From the NCBI GenBank assembly GCA_944588485.1, contig OX155893.1, positions 34,993,580 through 35,057,579 of the forward strand: a DNA stretch of 64,000 nt, given 5' to 3'. Every line of letters begins with the position of its first letter. Position 1 is the first letter of the stretch. Shown here piece by piece: positions 45,932 through 56,699 of this stretch. The stretch comes from Phosphuga atrata (taxonomy: Eukaryota; Arthropoda; Insecta; Coleoptera; Silphidae). The position numbers and the translations under genes were made by a program. The notes beneath the pieces are model-generated. The model saw nothing but the letters and a program-made list of their open reading frames with translations, made no database searches and was not told the DNA's origin.

Positions 45932-47616
45932 CACAGTGGGATAAAATCCCAAAAAACTAGCCATAAATAAAAGGTTTCATTCTATCCACACCAAATTTCG
46001 TATGGAGGGGTTTTTTGGGTCGCTGATTACGAATTTGAGTTCCATTTTTCCAAAAACAAAATGGCAGATCCAATATAGCGAACGTTTTCCTTAGAAAATG
46101 TTTCCATCTTACGAAAACTTTTCAGGTGTGAGATTTTTGGGACACTGATTACGAATCTAAGTTTTATTTTTCCAAAAAAAATGGCGGATCCAATATGGTA
46201 AACATTTTCCTGAGAAAATGTTTTCATATCGTGTCAATTTGATAGTCCACATCCAATAATTAGCGATAATGCCTCGTCATCAGAAAGTTGTGGTTCTGGG
46301 AGAAATTTTAGAGATTTTCTATATTAGGAAGCTTTTGATGGACTGCCGTACGTGATGTCATGTAAAACCTGTGCCGCAGCCGATTTTCCCTCTGCTGTCA
46401 AACTAATTCGCGTTGCATATGCCAGTTTTGCGCTGCTCCTATCTTTTCGAATGTCCTCTGTACTTCTGCATTTTTTTCTCTCACTCGCTTCGGAGAAGGC
46501 TATGGAAGGCCGACTCCGGCTAGCCGCAGAGGTCGATTGTTGAGAAGGTTCCGATAGCGATTCGTCAGTGAAGATGATAAACTTGTCCAGCCAGTTCTTA
46601 AATTTATTTAGGAATTTGTCTTCTATGCGAGAAGTGGCTTTCTGCCACTTCACGTGCATTTCTCTCACATTTATGCGTAAAATAGTTTTGTTTTTTTTTC
46701 AGTCATCTCAAAATTGTATTTCGATTTATTACTCAATTCTCTCTCCACGGTAATATATATTTCACATATTTTGTCACCAAAACGACCTTTCAATAAATAA
46801 AAAAGATCTCTCCTCGAGATTATACCTTTCACTTGAATCTGAAATAAAAAAAATTAATGTTAAAATAAAAAACTGACTTCGTTTGACCAGAAATTGTTTC
46901 AAAAACAAAAACTGCACTAAAAAAAAATCGTTCACCTATTTTCACCCTTAGTGGTGGTATTTTTTTCTTTTACGTTTTCTCAAATTTAAATGGGACCTAT
47001 CGTAAGCTATACCCCAAGTAAATAAAATTTACCGGTTATTTAGTCGGTGCATTATAAAATATAATTGTGAGAATTTCTCAATTTCATAAATGATTTGATA
47101 AAAAATTATACTGAAGACAAAGTAGCAGCTAGTAGCAGCCAATTATTGATTTTCTCAAACAATAAATGTCTAATAAAGCAAACCTGAGCAAATTTAGAGC
47201 ACTCATTTGCCCTCATTTTTCTGTATCTTTCCATAAACTTGAATCTTCGAGTTCAAAACGTTGTAGCTTTTGCTATGAATTTTTCTTAATTACTTGCTAC
47301 ACAATAACAATCTATTTACAGCCAATGATGTATTTAAATTCTACATTTTGCAAAATTGAATTCGAAATTTTTTTCACCGTTTAATACACAATCAAAGTTT
47401 CACGTATTTTCACTAACTGTTGCGCGCACGATTCTGCACACTCAACTGCCTCGTTCGGTATGAAAGTTTTGGTTGGTTTGCAATACCTGCTTCTTTTAGT
47501 TCCCGGAATCCGATGGTTCCAAGGGTTCTCTAATAAGATGCATTCTTGAAATCGTATTAAAAAAATATAATTTTTCGGGTTTTTGGCCAGTTTTTTTGGG
47601 ATTTTATCCCACTATG
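45932..47616. mobile_element. Transib-type DNA transposon, non-autonomous
   Basis: Ends CACAGTGGGATAAAATCCC at the left and, in reverse, CATAGTGGGATAAAATCCC at the right, continuing 'aaaaaactrgcc'. CACAGTG is the Transib end, identical to the RAG signal heptamer. CGGCG stands on both sides (45927-45931 and 47617-47621), a 5-bp target duplication that fits the CGNCG preference of Transib. The 1.7-kb body contains only a transposase-N-terminus-like frame. A 57-bp segment recurs about 115 bp apart inside the left end (45 to 46.2 kb). Confidence 0.85.
46324..46668 (-). pseudogene. Remnant frame inside the Transib element
   Basis: A 114-codon frame starting 'MREMHVKWQKATSRIEDKFL', with 'WLDKF', a Ser-rich linker and 'SIAFSEASERKKCRSTEDIR' followed by 'AKLAYATRISLTAEGKSAAA'. 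A 'F.e.SeRsKrRkte.lR...s.eeL.yAtqm' pattern is one I associate with N-terminal regions of large insect element-borne proteins. No catalytic region accompanies it. It may be the residual 5' part of the autonomous parent's gene. Confidence 0.5.
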
Positions 47617-47689
47617 CGGCGCTGTATATATTCAGGGCCCCGGGTCACCTCTCCCGGAATGGGGGTGAAAGGGTTATAGAATATTGGCC

Positions 47690-48450
47690 GTGAGCTAGCA
47701 ATTACACCTCTTAAAACGTAATAAATCATCCCTGTTCACAAAAGCATACTAATCAAAGATAGACAATTATAGGGCAATTTTCAGCAGTGGGCAAAGTTGC
47801 CATGGTGGCCATGAAAAAGAGACTGATGCAATTTATAAACAAAATAAACACAATACCAAACGAACAATACTGGCTCAGGAAAAATAAATCGTATTTTGCA
47901 GCAATTAATGCATTCTTTACAAAGGTGCTTCATGGCGTAGATAAAGGTTTTAAATGTCCAGTTCATATATTTTGTGATCAGTCGAAGATCTTCGACTGCA
48001 TTTCTCATTCCATACTCATGAACAAACTGGTCAGGTATAGAATTAGATAAAAGACCGGGGGTGGTTTCAGTCGTGTCTCCAAAACAGTGAACATTTTTTA
48101 AAAATCGGACAGAAACGGCCAAACTTATAGAAAGGGCCTCCCTAATTTAATACACGATATCGGTGTGTCGCAAGGGAGTGTACTCGCTCCAACACTATTC
48201 TTGTCTCATATTACTAAATATATATATATATAAATATATAAATATTATAAAAAAAACAGCCGATATTGCTAAATGTATATAGGTAAGTGGGAAACTTTGC
48301 ACACTGTATGCGGACAATGCCAGCTTCATAATATCTAAAGAAAGTGTGACTGAAACTTAAATGGAAGATTACAGGCTACTGCATAATATATAAAATTGGT
48401 TCTCAAGTAACAATCTGGATTTAAATACTAATAAAACAATTTGGTATTGT
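47690..48450 (+). pseudogene. LINE reverse-transcriptase fragment
   Basis: Blocks: 'IIPVHK'-like entry near 47730, 'VAMKKRLMQFINKIN' (47800 on), 'FFTKVLHGVDKGFKC', then motif A as 'FCDQSKIFDCISHSIL' (IFCDLSKAFDC in intact relatives), 'GVSQGSVLAPTLF' (about 48165-48205) and 'KLCTLYADNASFII' (motif C, here YADN) near 48290-48335. It ends at 48450 after 'NNLDLNTNKT'. Two or three frameshifts, and an AT dinucleotide run at 48220-48250. Jockey/CR1-like, 5'- and 3'-truncated. Confidence 0.8.
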
Positions 48451-48794
48451 TTTGACAAATTTGTGGATATTCTTCCATTCTTCCTGCGATTTTAGTAGGT
48501 ACGTCATCATATTTTAGGGAACGAGTCTATCATTCTCAAACATCTCTGTCACTTGGTCCCATCACGGACACTCGAATATGCCACAGGTGACATCGCGCAA
48601 GCCACAGTAAAAGCACTCTTCGTCGGATGCTTTCCCAATGTTGTGGAGGTAATTGCGAAAACATCCGTGGCCCGTGAGGAACTGGGTGAGATAATATTAC
48701 ACTTCACCCTGTCGCCGAGTAATTCATGTGTCAAAGTCCGGGATGAGGATCCTCGTCCACTTTTGTCGAGTTATTGCACATTTCCTGCCACTAG

Positions 48795-48905
48795 TGTATA
48801 CAGATTAGACTAGGCATACTAAACTAGACAAACTAGTCAGAGTGGACAGACAAGACAAGGCCAGATAGACAAGATTAGACAGATAAGACTAGACAGAAAA
48901 GACTT
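48795..48905 (+). repeat. Short AGAC minisatellite array (intronic)
   Basis: About 110 bp of 'agactagacagaaaagac' type units in the common orientation. Confidence 0.8.
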
Positions 48906-48909
48906 TTTT

Positions 48910-50260
48910 GTTAAGTTGGGGAGGTAGTAAGCACCTCACGGTTAACTTTGCAAGAGGACCCTCTGAAATATCACAAGCATCTTGAGACCGATTTTCGTAT
49001 AACTTTCAAGATGTTGCTGCATAGTGTCGCCCTTACATCCCCCTACCACTTGCAGTGATTAGGGTTTCAGGTACTAACATTTTTCATCCTTTCGGTTTCT
49101 TTCCCTTTCCGCTCGTCTAGCATATTTATTATCATGATGTCTTGGATCATTCTTGATGTATCTGCACATAAATCCTCCGACGAGATCATTTATTCAACCA
49201 TAGTTGATGGGGGTATGTCCGATCATATTTTTCTATTTATCCCTTTCGGGTAACCACCTGTCACACTCAAAAACGGTATGCGCCGCGCTGCGTCTCTGAG
49301 TCCACAGTAAATGCAGAGACAATATGTGGCCCTACCGATGCTAAGGAGAAAGTTCCTGAAACAGCCATGTCCGATTAAAACTTGGGTGACCTAAAAAATT
49401 TGTTTCGCCGTGTTTTCTTGTTGCCCAACGCTCCACATTACGGATTAGGATTCTGGTCCAGTGTCCCTTAGTGGATAGATTCCACTGGTTTTTGCCAGGG
49501 CTAGTTCATACGGGCCTTCGCTATTGCCTTTTTGTCGGCCTGTGTGCCATCGCCATTTGATCTTCCATTGTAGACCCTACCCTCTATTCTAATTTAAGAT
49601 CTATGGGTGGTATGCCTTCTAACACTACATAATCATCTCTAGAGACAGTCCAATAAGCACTGCATACTCTTAGCACCGTTTTCCTTTGAACGGTTACCAT
49701 GTTTTGTTCAATGACCTGTTTTCTCAAAGCATTTACCCAAATCGTAGCATCCTGGCCTCCTCTTACTTTGGGCATTAGTTTGTTTAACGCTGCTGCAATT
49801 TTCAGTGCTTTGGCTGCTACCGTGGTGATATGGCGATTAAGGGTTAAACCTAGGTCTTATCAAATGTTACACCTAGATACTTTAGCGATTCCTTTGGGGT
49901 TATTTTTTCTCCTTTTATTTTGAATGTTATGGGTTTTGTTCTTTTTAGTTCAGTAATAATACTGTTTCTGTCTTTTTTGGCGCCAGCTTCAGTTTCTTGA
50001 GTTCCATCCATTTGTCCACCTGTTCAATGGCCCTGCTTGCTCTAGACATAGTTTCCATTTCCGTCTACCCCGACAATACAAATTCCAAGTCATCAACGAC
50101 GCCCACGATGTCCACACCTTCCGGTAGCTTTAGTCTGAGAACTCTGTCGTAAAGGAGATTCCATAGTGTCGGTATCGTATGACAGACTAGATAATAGGCT
50201 TGTTTACGTCCGTTAAGTTTAAAAGGTGGGAATATGAAATTTTCGGGCACATTTTGTTAT
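48910..50260 (-). pseudogene. R1-like LINE fragment, antisense
   Basis: Read downwards: 'LWNLLYDRVLRLKLPEGVDI' and 'GVVDDLEFV' (50170-50070), the R1-type motif C region with FADD changed to VVDD. Then a 'KTIKF'-type thumb and 'ILKQVIEQNMVTVQRKTVLR', 'VCSAYWTVSRDDYVVLEGIP' (49775-49590), matching the R1 block 'LRVcsAyRTVS.dA..VlaGi.Pi'. A C-terminal 'GHGCFRNFLLSIGRATY' block lies near 49365-49310. Several frame changes. 5'-truncated. A further possible antisense frame at 48549-48734 has no recognised domain. Confidence 0.8.
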
Positions 50261-50420
50261 TTTTATTGGTTATACGTTAAAAAGTGCCCGAAAACATGGC
50301 GCAAATTAAAACTTTCGCACAAAAAAAAATCGACCATGAAAAGGTCTATTTTGATGTTTTCATTTCCATAGCAAATGGTCTTTGGCCGCAAGTTGGACAC
50401 TCCTGATCTAAATCAAATAT
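50217..50420. repeat. Short hairpin repeat and a hAT-like end
   Basis: 50225-50370 is a second copy of the unit at 33590-33740 ('gttatacgt.aaaaagt', 'gcacaaaaaa', 'ggtctatttt') with a 'ttcgggcac'...'gtgcccgaa' stem. Just after it, 50378-50415, in reverse, reads 'caggagtgtccaacttgcgg', which resembles the end of Charlie-like hAT elements. No partner end was identified. Confidence 0.5.
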
Positions 50421-50434
50421 TCAACTACACATGT

Positions 50435-50500
50435 GTCATTTTTATTCGGTCCCAAAACAGAGCCCTGTGGCACCCCACTACAGACATCACGCTCCACTAA
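50435..50500 (-). pseudogene. Tiny antisense LINE motif
   Basis: The - strand reads 'CSGVPQGSVLGP', a perfect LINE RT GVPQGSVLGP block. Only about 20 codons remain between the hAT-like end and an AGAC array. Confidence 0.6.
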
Positions 50501-50509
50501 TTTGTTGTT

Positions 50510-50730
50510 TTCTTGGAAGACAGGCAAGACTAAACAGATAAGACTAGACATACAGGCAGACAAGTATAGACGTACAAGGCTAGACAGACAAGAGCTGCCA
50601 CTCCTGTAGACAGATTAATCTAGACAGACTAAACTAAATAAACTAGACAAGACTGGACTAGATAGAAAAGAATAGACGGACAAGATTAGACAGACAAAAG
50701 TAGACACACAAGACTGGACTGTACTAATCT
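50510..50730 (+). repeat. AGAC minisatellite array (intronic)
   Basis: About 220 bp of degenerate 'agacagacaagac' units in the common orientation, with a 20-bp unrelated interruption near 50595. Confidence 0.8.
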
Positions 50731-50739
50731 AGTAAGATA

Positions 50740-52540
50740 ATTAAAAAAAAAATGTTTTCAACACAATTTGACAGTATATTAATTAAATTTGTCTTTATAT
50801 AGGTTTTGTTGTTGTTATGTCTAGACGAAAGTAATTCTGTTAGTATAAATTTATATCTTTTTAATTCAAAACGAATTTCGGTATTATGTTTTTAATGGAA
50901 TAATAAAAGTAACGAAGTTAACTCTGTCCAATTACAGCTAATTCAATCGAGTTATTTTTTCAAATAGCTAATTCAAGGGTCACGCAAAAAGACCACTTGT
51001 CGCTGGTTTGATTGGCGTGGCCGTTGCGTAATGGACAGACTAATTGATTTTATTTTTGTTTGTCGAAGGGATAAAACCGATCGTTGGTTAAAACCACACG
51101 GACACACTCCACAAACACTAAACACACTTTGGGTCGTCATCTGCATACCAATTCATTCTCCTAATCCAATTAAATTAAATAAATAATGAAATATACCTTA
51201 TTCTCGTTTTGCATCGTTCCACTTTTACACTTTCTCGAAATTTTCATGGTTTTAAAAAAATATTAGTTAAAAAATAAATTGTATACAGTTTAAATTACAA
51301 AACATCATTTCTTTTTTAATTCATTGTTTTAAACCGTGTAAAAGTGAGAAAGCATAAAAAGAGGAACCGTGTAGAACGATGGATAGGTTCGCTTGTGTAC
51401 ATTCTTACAACATTATTATACAATCATAAGAGGGTAAATTATTGTGTATATGTAACTTGTTTAGTAGCAATAATATTAGTAATCCACATTTTGAATTTCT
51501 TGCACTGATATTCAAATTTGTGTTCTTCAGAAAGTAATTTCGTTTTTTACCCCAGGAAAGTATTTTCATAAATTTCAACAATATTTGATAAAAATTTCTA
51601 CGGCCTAAAACACATAAACAAGGAAAAGAAAAAAAAAAACTTTCCAAGCAGCTCATTAACAAAACAAATAATTTTCCACATTTACATAATTTCAATTAAA
51701 TTTAGTCTGTAAACAATTCATTTAGTGACTTTCAAGATAACTATCGGAAAAGTATCTAAACAAATAATTTAATAGTCTTAGATAATATAAGATTTCATTT
51801 AGTATTCTGAAAATAATTGATTTTGTTCTCTAAGCTTTACAAACAATTTTAGAGGTAATTTAGGTTTGTCTTCTCGTTAATTCATTAAAATTATTTCAAC
51901 AAAGCACACTTAAGATTTGCCTTCTTTTTAAAGAATTCTTATTGTATTCCGCAAACAAGTAACAAAAGAAACTTTCCAATTTACAATTTCTATAACTCCA
52001 AGGAAATCCATTTACTACTCTGTTTGCTATTCTGGGTACAATTCTCATATGCAAATCAAGTTTTCTTTAAGTTAGATAACCCTGAGATGCTTTCATTAAT
52101 GGGAAAATAGAAAGTGTAAGTGAAATAATTAGCGATTGTGTGATGGAGTCTTGTTTTAATTAAACGCGCACAACACGTCGACTCAGTGCCATTTCCTTGC
52201 CGTTTCAATAGAAACAGAGGGAAAAGTTTTTTTTATTCGGTATTCATGGAAGTAATTCTGGATAGTTTATTGCAGATTGTCGGTTTGTTTTGTGTATTGC
52301 GTTGTTTATGAGACAAAAATGGGTTTAGTTTCATGAAAAATGTTCTTTTTGTAGTATATGTCGGTATTGTTTCTATTTGGAAATCCGGATGTTTTGAAAA
52401 AGGGAAAATTGTTTAATGTATTTTTTTTTTATTTGGGCATTGATTATATTATTTTAATATTTTTACAACGAAAACATTACATAAATCATATAAGGAAGAG
52501 GTTAGGTTATTTATTTTATGCTCTACATAGAATATAGATG
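50740..52540. other. AT-rich intron without recognised content
   Basis: No coding frame or repeat recognised. Some G-poor poly(A/T) stretches. It precedes the 3' end of an antisense RTE-like LINE. Confidence 0.55.
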
Positions 52541-52544
52541 ACAT

Positions 52545-54080
52545 CATCATCATGGCAGCCTCTTGGTGCTCCAATCTTGGATATGGGCCTCTTCCCTTCT
52601 TCTCCATTCCTGGGGGTCCTGTGCCCGTCTCATCCTGTCACGTCCAACGCCTCCAAAGTTTAGTGGTCGACCTCGTCTATGAGTGTCAGCTCTGAGTCTC
52701 CACAGTAAAACTCTCCTGGTCCAACGTGTTGCCTCCATTGAGGCGATGTGTACTGCTCATGCCCACTTCCTCTTAAGTATGGTGCCCATCACGTCACTCA
52801 AGTTTGATTTGCTTCGACTCTAGTCATTACGTTTTCGGTCTCGTATTGCTATTCAAAGCATTGCTCACTCCATATCTCTTTACGCCACTCTGAACTACTC
52901 TACTGTTTTTAGTGAGTGTCATAGTCTCTGTGCCATAGGTGAACACGAGCATATATGACACACTGCTCGAAAACTCTGACTTTGAGATGCAGTGGCAATT
53001 TAGCACGTAGTCTATGTTGCCGAATGCTGCCCAAGGTTGTGCAACTCTGCGATCCACTTCCACGGTTTGGTTTTCGTAGCCCAAAATTATTTTATGACAA
53101 AGGTATCTTCATCTCAAGGTATCTCTATTTATGATCAAGGTTCTGTTACCGTTTCCACTGGTAGTTAACGCCTGTAGTTAACTATGTCTGTTATATTGGT
53201 CATAATTTTAGTTTTGGAGGTATTCATGTTGAGGCCTGCTGTGGCTGATTCCTGTCTCATGTCTTCGATCATAGACATCATGTCATCATGGTCATAGACC
53301 ACATTATCCGATATGAGAACCAAATCGTCTGAAAAACGCAAGTTGGAAAGTTTTTCTCCATCCACTGTTAGCCCTTCATTTCCCCAGTTCATCCGTCGAT
53401 ATATGTATTCCAACGAGACGAGAAGTTTTGGAGAGATTGTATCCCCCGGTCTAACTCCTCTTTCTAACCTGAATTTGTTAGTTTCCATATGGAAGGCAAT
53501 ACAAGCTGTGGCATTCAAAGCTGTGGTGGTTCATGTTTTGTTTTGTTTGGATGTATGTCTCGTCTATTTGACAGCCAATCAATATTTGCTCTACTACCCA
53601 CTATTCAACAGAGTCGAACGCTTTCTCATAATCAACGAACGTTAGAATAAGTTCTGTATTCATTACACTTTTCAATTACGGTTTTAAGAGTTTGGAGTTA
53701 GTCCTTTGTGCTGAATCCTGACCAAAACCCAGCTTTTTCTCGCGGTTAGAAGTAGTCTGTCTAGTTTCTTCTCTATTCTGTTGTTTATCACCCTAGTGAA
53801 TGCCTTGTATAGGTGAGATAGAAGACTAATGGGTCTATAATTATCCAGATTTTAAATGTCTCCTTTCTTATGGATAAGGGTTATAAGGGCATCGTTCCAA
53901 ATTGAGGGAACTTTGGTTTCAATGATGCATCTTGTAAACAGAGTAGCATCCCACATTGGTTGTTTGTTTGTTTTAAGCATCTCTACTAGCAGGCCATCTT
54001 CGCCTGGTGCGCGCTGGTTCTTCATCTGGCGAATTGCGTGGTATATTTTTTCGAGTATTTTTTTTAACCCATATCTGGCG
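52545..54080 (-). pseudogene. RTE-like LINE, antisense, 5'-truncated
   Basis: Read downwards from 54080: 'IRQMKNQRAPGEDGLLVEML' and 'WNDALITLIHKKGDI' (RT entry), then broken frames, 'FRLERGVRPGDTISPKLLVS' and 'GEKLSNLRFSDDLVLISDN' (motif C, FADD as FSDD) with 'AGLNMNTSKTKIMTN'. The terminal block near 52740-52560 reads 'RWTRRVLLWRLRADTHRRGR'. The 3' end has the short (ATG)n tail typical of RTE elements (on the + strand 'catcatcatcat' at 52543). Motif A is lost among frameshifts near 53600-53700. It begins immediately beside the end of the next LINE. Confidence 0.85.
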
Positions 54081-54084
54081 ATTG

Positions 54085-55596
54085 AGGAACCCTCGCAACC
54101 AATACGCTGCTGTCGGTGCTGTGTCGAAGGATTTCTTGCTCTATTCACGATACATTTTCGTTTTTACCTATCGATTGCGATGTCCTTGGCTTGGTGGGCA
54201 TTCAATCTTTGGTTTCTCAAATCTTCTTCCACTTGTTTCAACCATGTCTTCTTTGGCGCGTTTCTTTGTATTCTTCAGTCTTGCGGTCGCTTCCGCCAGA
54301 GGAGTATTCATCCGGCAGACGTGGAAAAACCAACGTTGTCTTGGTTTTTGTATTTCTTCTTCGATCGGTGTCTGTTGATCGCAGCTTTCTCTAATCGTCT
54401 CGTTTCGGAGTCTAACGCGGATAGGGACACGGAGTATTTGTCTCAAGCATCGCATTTGGAAGACCTGGAGCTTGTTTAGATCCGGTTTGAGCAGTGTCCA
54501 CGTTTCTGATCCATAAAGAAGAATAGGAAGGTTTAACGTTCGGTATAGGCGTATATTGGTTTTGCTGGTGATATTCGTCCGCTTCCATATGCACCACTTG
54601 AGCGAGGCGAATGTTGCAGTTGCTTGACCGATCCGGCTATGAACATCGGCCGTCGAAGCCAAATCTTTCTCTGTCACAAGCGATCCCAAATACTTGGAAC
54701 TGTGGTACCTGTTCGATTTGAGTTTCGTCGAGGTAAACCCTCGCTTCCGATCCGTCCGTTGTAAGCACTTTGGTTTTATCCGCATTGATCTTTAATCCGT
54801 ATGACTAGGCGATGCGGGAAATGCCGTACAAAACGTCTGTTGCTTTGGCATCCCTGTCGGCGCAGACGGCGCTGTCGTCGGCGAACATTACATCGGTTAA
54901 GACGTCGCCGTATCGGACCTATCGGACGTCGGCATAGCGTTGTTCATGGAATGCTTTCCGCATAATCGCGGAAACCACAACGTTTAAAAGAAGTGGCGAG
55001 GCGACGTCTCCTTGTCGTACTCCAGTTCGAATGGGAAACTTCTCGGATAGGTTTTATAAAAACCTAACCTAACCTAAATCATTTCGGATACGAACACCAC
55101 AGGTTGAGCCGTCGTACGATGCCTGAAGAAGTTGAATGCTTTTCACCGGCAAGTATTCAGTCTTCAGGGCTCTCCACAAAATGGCCCAGTCGAGGCAATC
55201 AAAGGCGGATTTGAAGTTGATGAAGAGGATGACGGTTCGTTTACCGCGTTTAATTATTTCTTTCGTCAGCTTACGGAGAGCGAATATCTGATCGGTGCAT
55301 CCTCGATGTGTGTAGCTTGTTCTTCTCGGCTCGTTTGCTATCGATGTTTCTTTAGCCCCGATTGTATGATTTTCATAAATACTTTACCGACGACCGAGAG
55401 GAGGCTAATACCACGGTAGTTATTGCATTCTCGACTGTCTCCTTTCTTCAGAATAGGCACAACGATCGCTTTCTTACACGCCGACGGGATATGATCCGAA
55501 TGCCATATATGCGTTATCAGAACGTGAAGTTGCGATAAGACGTCTTCTCCGGCTTTTATCAACTCGGCTATTACTTGATCTCTTCCTGGCATTTTA
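54085..55596 (-). pseudogene. LINE RT and C-terminal region, antisense
   Basis: 'GRDQVIAELIKAGEDVLSQL', 'HIWHSDHIPSACKKAIVVPI' and 'CNNYRGISLLSVVGKVFMK' open the RT (55592-55338). Motif A survives as 'INFKSAFDCLDWAIL' (about 55215-55170) and 'IRTGVRQGDVASPLLLN' lies at about 55040-54990. 'ADDSAVCADRD' is the motif C region. A long open frame 54785-54168 holds 'YRTLNLPILLYGSETWTLLK' and 'LQVFQMRCLRQILRVPIRVR'. The C-terminus reads 'ARNPSTQHRQQR'. Frames are broken four or more times. The start falls at the centre of a 51-bp inverted repeat. Confidence 0.85.
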
Positions 55597-55647
55597 CCAG
55601 GAAGAGATCAAGTAACGGCCGAGATGATAAAAGCCGGAGAAGACGTC
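55539..55647. repeat. 51-bp near-perfect hairpin inside LINE sequence
   Basis: Arms 55539-55589 and 55597-55647 are 51 nt each with 48 matches, separated by 7 nt (cattt ta). Both arms encode the same LINE peptide region on opposite strands ('GRDQV..ELIKAGEDV'). Confidence 0.9.
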
Positions 55648-55649
55648 GA

Positions 55650-56693
55650 ATTTCGGGTATTACATCGGGCATCTCTTCTGACCTAACATTATGATCAGGA
55701 TATCTGATTCTATATCGTCGCCAACATACTGCGGCTTCTTGAGGTGTCATCTCGCTTGCGTAGAGAGTTTAATAGAAATTCTCTGTTATTGTGAGGAGTT
55801 GGCCACTGTCAGTGATGGTTATCTTTCTGTTATTAAACAGCAAAGATCTGTTTTCTATCCTGACTGATGTGCAGTTTAAGAACTCTGCGGCTAGAGTTCA
55901 TTTCTATTGCTGTCTGTATAAGGTTCATATTGTAGTATTCTAGGTCAGTACGCGTATGTCTTCTAATGTGCCTTTTCAGCATTTTGTTTTCAAGTGTATC
56001 TGTTTTTCCCTAATTGTGCAATTCACACCTTTGCGCAAAGTATGTTTGGTTTTAGTCTGTGTCTTGTTTTGGATGGTTGGTAGCTTAATGGATGCTATGC
56101 TCTCAGTCATAGCACTAACAATTTTGCTGTTGATCCCATCTACTGTTATGTAGTTGAGGATATCGGGACAGAGAAATTATTACTCAACAGTATTTTTATA
56201 GATGTCCGCATTGGCACGTGGTATGTAGACTTTCAAGTGGTATGGTATTTGCTTTCTGGTGACTAATTTTCTTCTATGCGAACGAACGTTGAACACGACA
56301 TCGGCTCTTACGGATCTATGATCACTGCCTGTGCTGAATCCGTTGACTATAGAAACATCCCTCACAATAGGTTTGTTGTCCGTAATTATGCAATCGTATT
56401 CACTTTTGGGTATACCATTTTGGTGTTTCCAAGTCTGTTTTTGAAAGTAGGTGTGCATGGCGTATAGTGATTTTGATTGGAGGAAGTTCAGAAGCATTTG
56501 TCCTTTTGGGTTTCTAGTTCCCATACCAAAAGTTCCAATGTTGGTTTCCTCTTCTGCCTCTTTTTTCCATTACGGGCATTGACGTCTCCCATTATCACTG
56601 TGTATGTGGTTTTAGTTTTGTCCATAAGACCCCCAAGTTTTTCGTAGAACTCTTGTGATACTTCATCCGGATGGTCTGCTGTTGGGGCATAAG
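55650..56693 (-). pseudogene. RTE-like LINE endonuclease and linker, antisense
   Basis: Read downwards from 56693: 'AYAPTADHPDEVSQEFYEKL' and a 'VIMGDVNARNG' block (56600-56580), which carries catalytic endonuclease residues. The open frame 56524-56180 holds 'GTRNPKGQMLLNFLQ', 'EYDCIITDNKPIVRDVSI' and 'STGSDHRSVRADV' (final catalytic SDH). The linker continues in broken frames to 'SEEMPDVIPEIR' at about 55650, where the hairpin begins. The 5' end at 56693 touches the 3' end of the next LINE. Confidence 0.8.
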
Positions 56694-56699
56694 CTTACA

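Noticed and set aside
48549..48813. Overlapping open frames on both strands
   Set aside because: Neither gives a domain I recognise. The segment lies between LINE remnants and is probably degraded element sequence.
53856..54479. A 207-codon open frame on the + strand
   Set aside because: It is the antisense reading of two abutting LINE copies whose - strand frames give clear reverse-transcriptase motifs.
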